Assembly: GCA_021108055.1 (NCBI GenBank)
Contig: JAIORR010000024.1
Coordinates: 1-9,694 of the forward strand
Direction: 5' to 3'
DNA from: Candidatus Cloacimonadota bacterium
GTDB lineage: Bacteria; Cloacimonadota; Cloacimonadia; Cloacimonadales; TCS61
Length of the DNA: 9,694 nucleotides
Shown here piece after piece: positions 6,573 to 9,694 of this stretch (positions are counted from its first letter, which is position 1; each line of letters begins with the position of its first letter). Under the pieces are notes generated by a model. It was not told where the DNA came from. It saw only the letters and a program-made list of their open reading frames with translations, and made no database searches. The position numbers and the translations under genes are program-made.

Positions 6573-6601
6573 GATTGCGGATAAATCCCGGGCAATCGGG
6601 A
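6573..6601. repeat. Two overlapping, mutually exclusive hairpins
   Basis: GATTGC (6573-6578) pairs with GCAATC (6592-6597), with a possible inner GGA/TCC stem. The alternative is TCCCG (6586-6590) with CGGGA (6597-6601), which uses some of the same bases. This is the most GC-rich patch of the intergenic region. Competing stems suggest an RNA switch or a degenerate repeat element. Function is unknown. Confidence 0.35.
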
Positions 6602-6676
6602 ATCTATACATAACTCATCTTTACCGCTTTAAGAACAGAAACACTATCTCTATAAGGCTCTCATTAATTTTGTGGT

Positions 6677-6692
6677 CACTACAAATTTAGTG
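6677..6692. repeat. Short hairpin CACTA/TAGTG
   Basis: CACTA (6677-6681) pairs with TAGTG (6688-6692) across a 6-base loop. An overlapping TACAAA (6680-6685)/TTTGTA (6694-6699) pairing is an alternative. Both are short and AT-rich, and no T-run follows immediately. Confidence 0.2.
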
Positions 6693-6920
6693 TTTTGTAA
6701 TAATCCTGACTATTGGACGATTCTTTAGACCAAGAGCTTGATACATTCCGTTACGAATATTATTCAGTTTGTTTAAAATAAAGCCGAGGAAAAAGTATAA
6801 ATAAAAGGCAAAGAAATCCTATCATAAAAAACAGTAATTTGTGCTATTACTAAATGATTAAAAAAATTGAAGGGATATGCGTTCAGACCTTTTCTTGACA
6901 CAAATAACATTTACTAAAAA

Positions 6921-9410
6921 ATGCGAATTATGAAAATTTCCGGATTAAGTGAAAAAACGGCAGCTCTGATGAGTGCAGTCATCTTAATGTGGGTTGTACT
7001 TGGCTGGACGCAGAATGAAATAGATGCAACTATTCCGTCCGTTTTCGATAGCACTGCCGTCGATTCTCTGGAAATAGGTTTTACAAAGGAAGATTCAACC
7101 GAGATAGATTCTATATTCTATTCTGCCGATAGTGTTTTCTATTCATTGAAAGATGGAGTAATAAAACTTTCCGGGAATGCCTCTCTTACCTATCATTCTT
7201 CAATCATAAATGCCGATACGATCACCATCGATATCGATAATAAGCAGGCTTTCACAAAGGGCCGTTCTTTTATGAAGGATGGTTCTCAGAATATGCTGGG
7301 AGATGAAATATATTATGATATCGAAACCAGGTGGGGACTCGTAACCAAGGGAGCAAGCAAATTCGATAAAGGCTATTATTATGGGGAAGAGATCCGGAAA
7401 ATAGAAAAGGAAATTTATGATATTGATGATGGCATCTTTACAACCTGTGATGCACTTCATCCGCATTTCTATATCAGGATGAAAAAATTTCGTCTATTTA
7501 AAGATGACAAAATAATGGCAAAACCTGTTGTTTTTTATGTGAATCATTTTCCGGTATTTGCCATGCCGATGGGGACATTCACTATCAAACGCGGCAGACA
7601 GTCGGGTATTCTGGTTCCTTCTCCCGGAATTAATAAAGCAGATGGAAAATATGTTGAAAATATCGCATATTACATTGCTTATAAAAATAATGCAGATATA
7701 ACATTATCTATGGATTATTATGAAAAAACCGGATGGGAACTTGCTTTAAGATCATACTATCTCAAGCGGTATATTTTTAACGGAAAATTTGATGCGGTTT
7801 ATCAAAAAAATGTTGTAGGTCCAAATACATCGAGTAACGAATGGAATGTTCACGCACGACATCATCACGATTATGGGAATAAAACAACTTTCGATGCCGA
7901 CCTGAACTTTATCAGCAGTACAAAGATCTGGGAAGGAAATGAAGATATCGATGAAAGACTGGCGGAAAAGATAACTTCTTCACTATCATACAAAAAACCA
8001 TTTATCGGAAGTATGTTGTATCTTTCTTCCAGGTATGTGGATGATTTCAAAAATGAAACCAAGGATATCACACTCCCTTCTGCTTCCTTTTCGTTACCTT
8101 CCAAGCCTGTGTATGAATTATTTGTTTCGGAAGATTCGGATATTGCCGAAGATGCCTGGTGGAAAGAGTTTTCTTTTTCATACAGCTTCAAGGCAATTCA
8201 CGTGGGAGATATTAACGATCCTGATGCTGATTTTTATGATGTGATTTATCAAACGGAAAAAGACAGTACAGGCGAATATATCAACCAGCACAATGCGGGA
8301 ATGAAACATTACGGCAGCTTAAAATATTCTTATAAATATAAAGGATGGCTGAATCTTTCTCCTTCTGTTTCTTGTAATGAAGCCTGGTTCGACAGGGATA
8401 AGAATAATAATAAACTGGTTCGTGGTTCTGATTATAATGCAAGTTTTGGGCTTTCATTTAATCTTTATGGTCTTCGTGATATTCCTGAATTATATGTGTG
8501 TGCCATACGGCATATTATCAGTCCATCTATCAGCTTTACCTATAAACCGGATTTTACGGAAAATGACAAATTTTACAGTTTTGGCGGGATCAGCCTAAAT
8601 TCTTCGGATAAACAGAGGAAAATAAGTGTATCACTTGGAAATAAATGGCAGTTGAAATTATCTGGAACGGAAAAAACAAATGAACGAAAGATAAACGATT
8701 TCTTTAAGATTAATTCCGGCATCAGCTACGATTTTGAAAAAGAGGGAAGAGGATTCTCTAATATAAGCCACAGAATAAATTTGAATCCAAACAATTTTAA
8801 ACTCGCTTTTTTTGATCTTTCGACCAAACCTTCGGGAAGTATTACGCAGGATACTTATGAACTGGAATTTACAAATTGGAATTATAAAGATTGGGATTGG
8901 GCAGTATCGAACTGGACTGCAAGGATGACTTCAAAACTGTCTCTTTCCGGTGATGCCGGGTATATAGATTATTTTCCTGTTCAAAGAAACGAATTTATTA
9001 CGAGTGATTTTTTTGGTGGCGATACTCTTTCGACGGAAGAGGAAAGAATAATAACTACACTGGAAGAATTGGATGAGCTTGCCGGAGAAAAGAAAAACTG
9101 GTCGTTCGGGTTTTCGCATACGTATGAAACAAATAAAACTTCGTATGAAAATCATGATTACTCAAGTAGCTTCAGGAGTTCAGTTTCTGCCAAACTTACA
9201 AAAAACTGGACGATCTCGTATGCTAATTATATCAATCTGAAGGAAAATGAATTGGTCTCTCATAATTTCACAATAACCAGAGACCTGCATTGCTGGAAAG
9301 TTTTCTTTAAATATACAAAACAGGGAGATTACTGGAACTATCGTTTCCAGATATTCAATATCAAACTTCCGGATGCACTCAAATTCAGAACTTCCGATCA
9401 TAAGCATTAG
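6921..9410 (+). CDS. lptD: LPS assembly outer-membrane protein LptD
   Basis: This 829-residue outer-membrane protein is the predicted LPS translocon that inserts lipopolysaccharide into the outer leaflet. A signal-peptide-like segment (basic start, hydrophobic ~14-29) is followed by a low-complexity acidic linker. An OstA/LptA-like beta-jellyroll comes next (about 65-175), with the DGVIKLSGNASLTY...ADTITID pattern. The strongly conserved LptD core follows: FTTCDALHPHFYIRMKK (173-189), then MPMGTFTIKRGRQSGILVPS (215-234). From about 240 onward, alternating aromatic and polar residues indicate a large beta-barrel ending in a TRDLHCWKVFFKY segment. Four cysteines are visible (C176, C485, C527, C791). 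There is no adjacent Cys pair like that in E. coli LptD. The last residues (SDHKH) are not the aromatic ending typical of many barrel proteins. In-frame TAA at 6915 limits the start to ATG 6921, 6930 (codon 4) or later. None has a clear Shine-Dalgarno. Confidence 0.9.
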   Translation: MRIMKISGLSEKTAALMSAVILMWVVLGWTQNEIDATIPSVFDSTAVDSLEIGFTKEDSTEIDSIFYSADSVFYSLKDGVIKLSGNASLTYHSSIINADTITIDIDNKQAFTKGRSFMKDGSQNMLGDEIYYDIETRWGLVTKGASKFDKGYYYGEEIRKIEKEIYDIDDGIFTTCDALHPHFYIRMKKFRLFKDDKIMAKPVVFYVNHFPVFAMPMGTFTIKRGRQSGILVPSPGINKADGKYVENIAYYIAYKNNADITLSMDYYEKTGWELALRSYYLKRYIFNGKFDAVYQKNVVGPNTSSNEWNVHARHHHDYGNKTTFDADLNFISSTKIWEGNEDIDERLAEKITSSLSYKKPFIGSMLYLSSRYVDDFKNETKDITLPSASFSLPSKPVYELFVSEDSDIAEDAWWKEFSFSYSFKAIHVGDINDPDADFYDVIYQTEKDSTGEYINQHNAGMKHYGSLKYSYKYKGWLNLSPSVSCNEAWFDRDKNNNKLVRGSDYNASFGLSFNLYGLRDIPELYVCAIRHIISPSISFTYKPDFTENDKFYSFGGISLNSSDKQRKISVSLGNKWQLKLSGTEKTNERKINDFFKINSGISYDFEKEGRGFSNISHRINLNPNNFKLAFFDLSTKPSGSITQDTYELEFTNWNYKDWDWAVSNWTARMTSKLSLSGDAGYIDYFPVQRNEFITSDFFGGDTLSTEEERIITTLEELDELAGEKKNWSFGFSHTYETNKTSYENHDYSSSFRSSVSAKLTKNWTISYANYINLKENELVSHNFTITRDLHCWKVFFKYTKQGDYWNYRFQIFNIKLPDALKFRTSDHKH

Positions 9411-9412
9411 GA

Positions 9413-9511
9413 AGGATAAGGCAAAAGAATAAAGGATAAAGAAAAAAGTAAAAAAGCAAAAAGCAAAAAGTAGAAAGTAGAAAGGTAAATGCAATAAACA
9501 GAAAGATAAAA
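9413..9511. repeat. Degenerate heptanucleotide tandem array (about 14 units)
   Basis: A or G-led 7-bp units follow one another with consensus close to GNAAAAA. Examples are GGCAAAA (9420), GAATAAA (9427), GGATAAA (9434), GCAAAAA (9456 and 9463), GTAGAAA (9470 and 9477) and GATAAAA (9505). Unit starts keep a 7-bp spacing throughout except for one 8-bp unit at 9448. The period is not a multiple of three, which argues against coding. The array begins two bases after the lptD stop. Confidence 0.85.
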
Positions 9512-9532
9512 AGAAGAAACTTGGCGAAACTT

Positions 9533-9569
9533 CTCCTGCCCCGTAAGGAGCTTGCGACTGTATTGGGGC
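9533..9569. repeat. Structured GC-rich patch with a possible pseudoknot
   Basis: CTCCT (9533-9537) pairs with AGGAG (9546-9550). The loop between them contains GCCCC (9538-9542), which is complementary to GGGGC (9565-9569) downstream. That is the geometry of an H-type pseudoknot. It contrasts with the surrounding A-rich DNA. It may be part of a dispersed intergenic repeat. Confidence 0.35.
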
Positions 9570-9610
9570 GTTCTTAGTGGCTTTGTGTCTGAAAAAGATC
9601 AAATATCAAA

Positions 9611-9638
9611 GAGTAAAGGAAAAAGGGAAAAGGGATAA
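9611..9638. repeat. Second short heptamer tract
   Basis: Four consecutive 7-bp units, GAGTAAA, GGAAAAA, GGGAAAA and GGGATAA, start at 9611, 9618, 9625 and 9632. They share the composition and period of the larger array at 9413-9511. Confidence 0.65.
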
Positions 9639-9694
9639 AACTTTGTATGTTAGTAGTTTTACTTTCTATTTTTCTCTGTGTTCTCTGAGTACGC

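Larger units (their letters stand above)
6348..6920. other. 573-bp intergenic region without a convincing gene
   Basis: No open frame with a ribosome site or recognisable domain was found on either strand. The visible structure is a pair of competing hairpins at 6573-6601, a CACTA/TAGTG hairpin at 6677-6692, and AT-rich DNA before lptD. The region must hold the 3' end of the mmd transcript and probably the lptD promoter. I cannot assign a terminator or promoter with confidence. It could contain a small RNA or the decayed remains of a gene. Confidence 0.6.
9411..9694. other. Non-coding, repeat-rich 3' region after lptD
   Basis: These 284 bp start right after the lptD stop codon and run to the window edge. 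They hold a purine-rich heptamer array, a GC-richer structured patch (9533-9569), a second short heptamer tract (9611-9638) and TTCTCTG direct repeats (9672-9678 and 9681-9687). The minus-strand open frame across this region is a phenylalanine-rich product of the heptamers and the lptD antisense, not a gene. Confidence 0.75.

Noticed and set aside
6895..6923. TTGACA just before lptD as its promoter
   Set aside because: A -10 box at normal spacing would fall on the start codon, and no TATAAT-like hexamer is there. It works only if translation starts well downstream.
9180..9602. 140-codon minus-strand open frame over the lptD 3' end
   Set aside because: It is antisense to lptD, and its Phe/Leu-rich part is the translation of the heptamer array.
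1..9694. CRISPR array, tRNA, rRNA, transposase or phage genes
   Set aside because: I looked for these on both strands and saw no spacer-repeat pattern, tRNA-like cloverleaf, rRNA stretch or matching protein.

Overview
The window reads as chromosomal DNA of an AT-rich (roughly 40% GC), Gram-negative, anaerobic bacterium. LptD implies an LPS-type outer membrane. The four-gene sodium-pumping decarboxylase cluster implies methylmalonyl-CoA/propionate metabolism. The overall style (a Bacteroidetes-like LptD, an enlarged gamma subunit with a signal peptide, A-rich intergenic repeats) suggests the FCB group, possibly Cloacimonadota. That placement is an impression from recalled families, not a search result.

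Layout: positions 6-2136 hold two overlapping minus-strand genes, a membrane HD-GYP protein (predicted c-di-GMP phosphodiesterase) followed by an FkbM-family methyltransferase. Positions 2137-2563 are a divergent intergenic region. It carries a TTGACA box inside a dyad, a ~137-bp element bounded by 14-bp inverted repeats, a small terminator-like hairpin and the ribosome binding site of mmdA. Positions 2564-6347 hold a plus-strand operon in the order mmdA-mmdD-mmdC-mmdB: carboxyltransferase, gamma/OadG-like membrane subunit, biotin carrier, and Na+-pump membrane subunit. No biotin carboxylase is present, as expected for a decarboxylase rather than an ATP-dependent carboxylase. Positions 6348-6920 are 573 bp without a convincing gene. 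Positions 6921-9410 encode LptD. Positions 9411-9694 are non-coding and dominated by a degenerate 7-bp tandem repeat.

The Mmd proteins form one machine. MmdA moves the carboxyl group of methylmalonyl-CoA to biotin on MmdC, and MmdB decarboxylates carboxybiotin while exporting Na+. MmdD is expected to anchor the complex. All six residues of MmdB that match sodium-site positions recalled from Klebsiella OadB are conserved at the right spacing.

No defence system, prophage, CRISPR array, tRNA or rRNA was found. The protein-coding content is mostly familiar. The less explained material is the domain-extended MmdD, the intergenic structured elements and the heptamer array. I see no clear evidence of a wholly new system.
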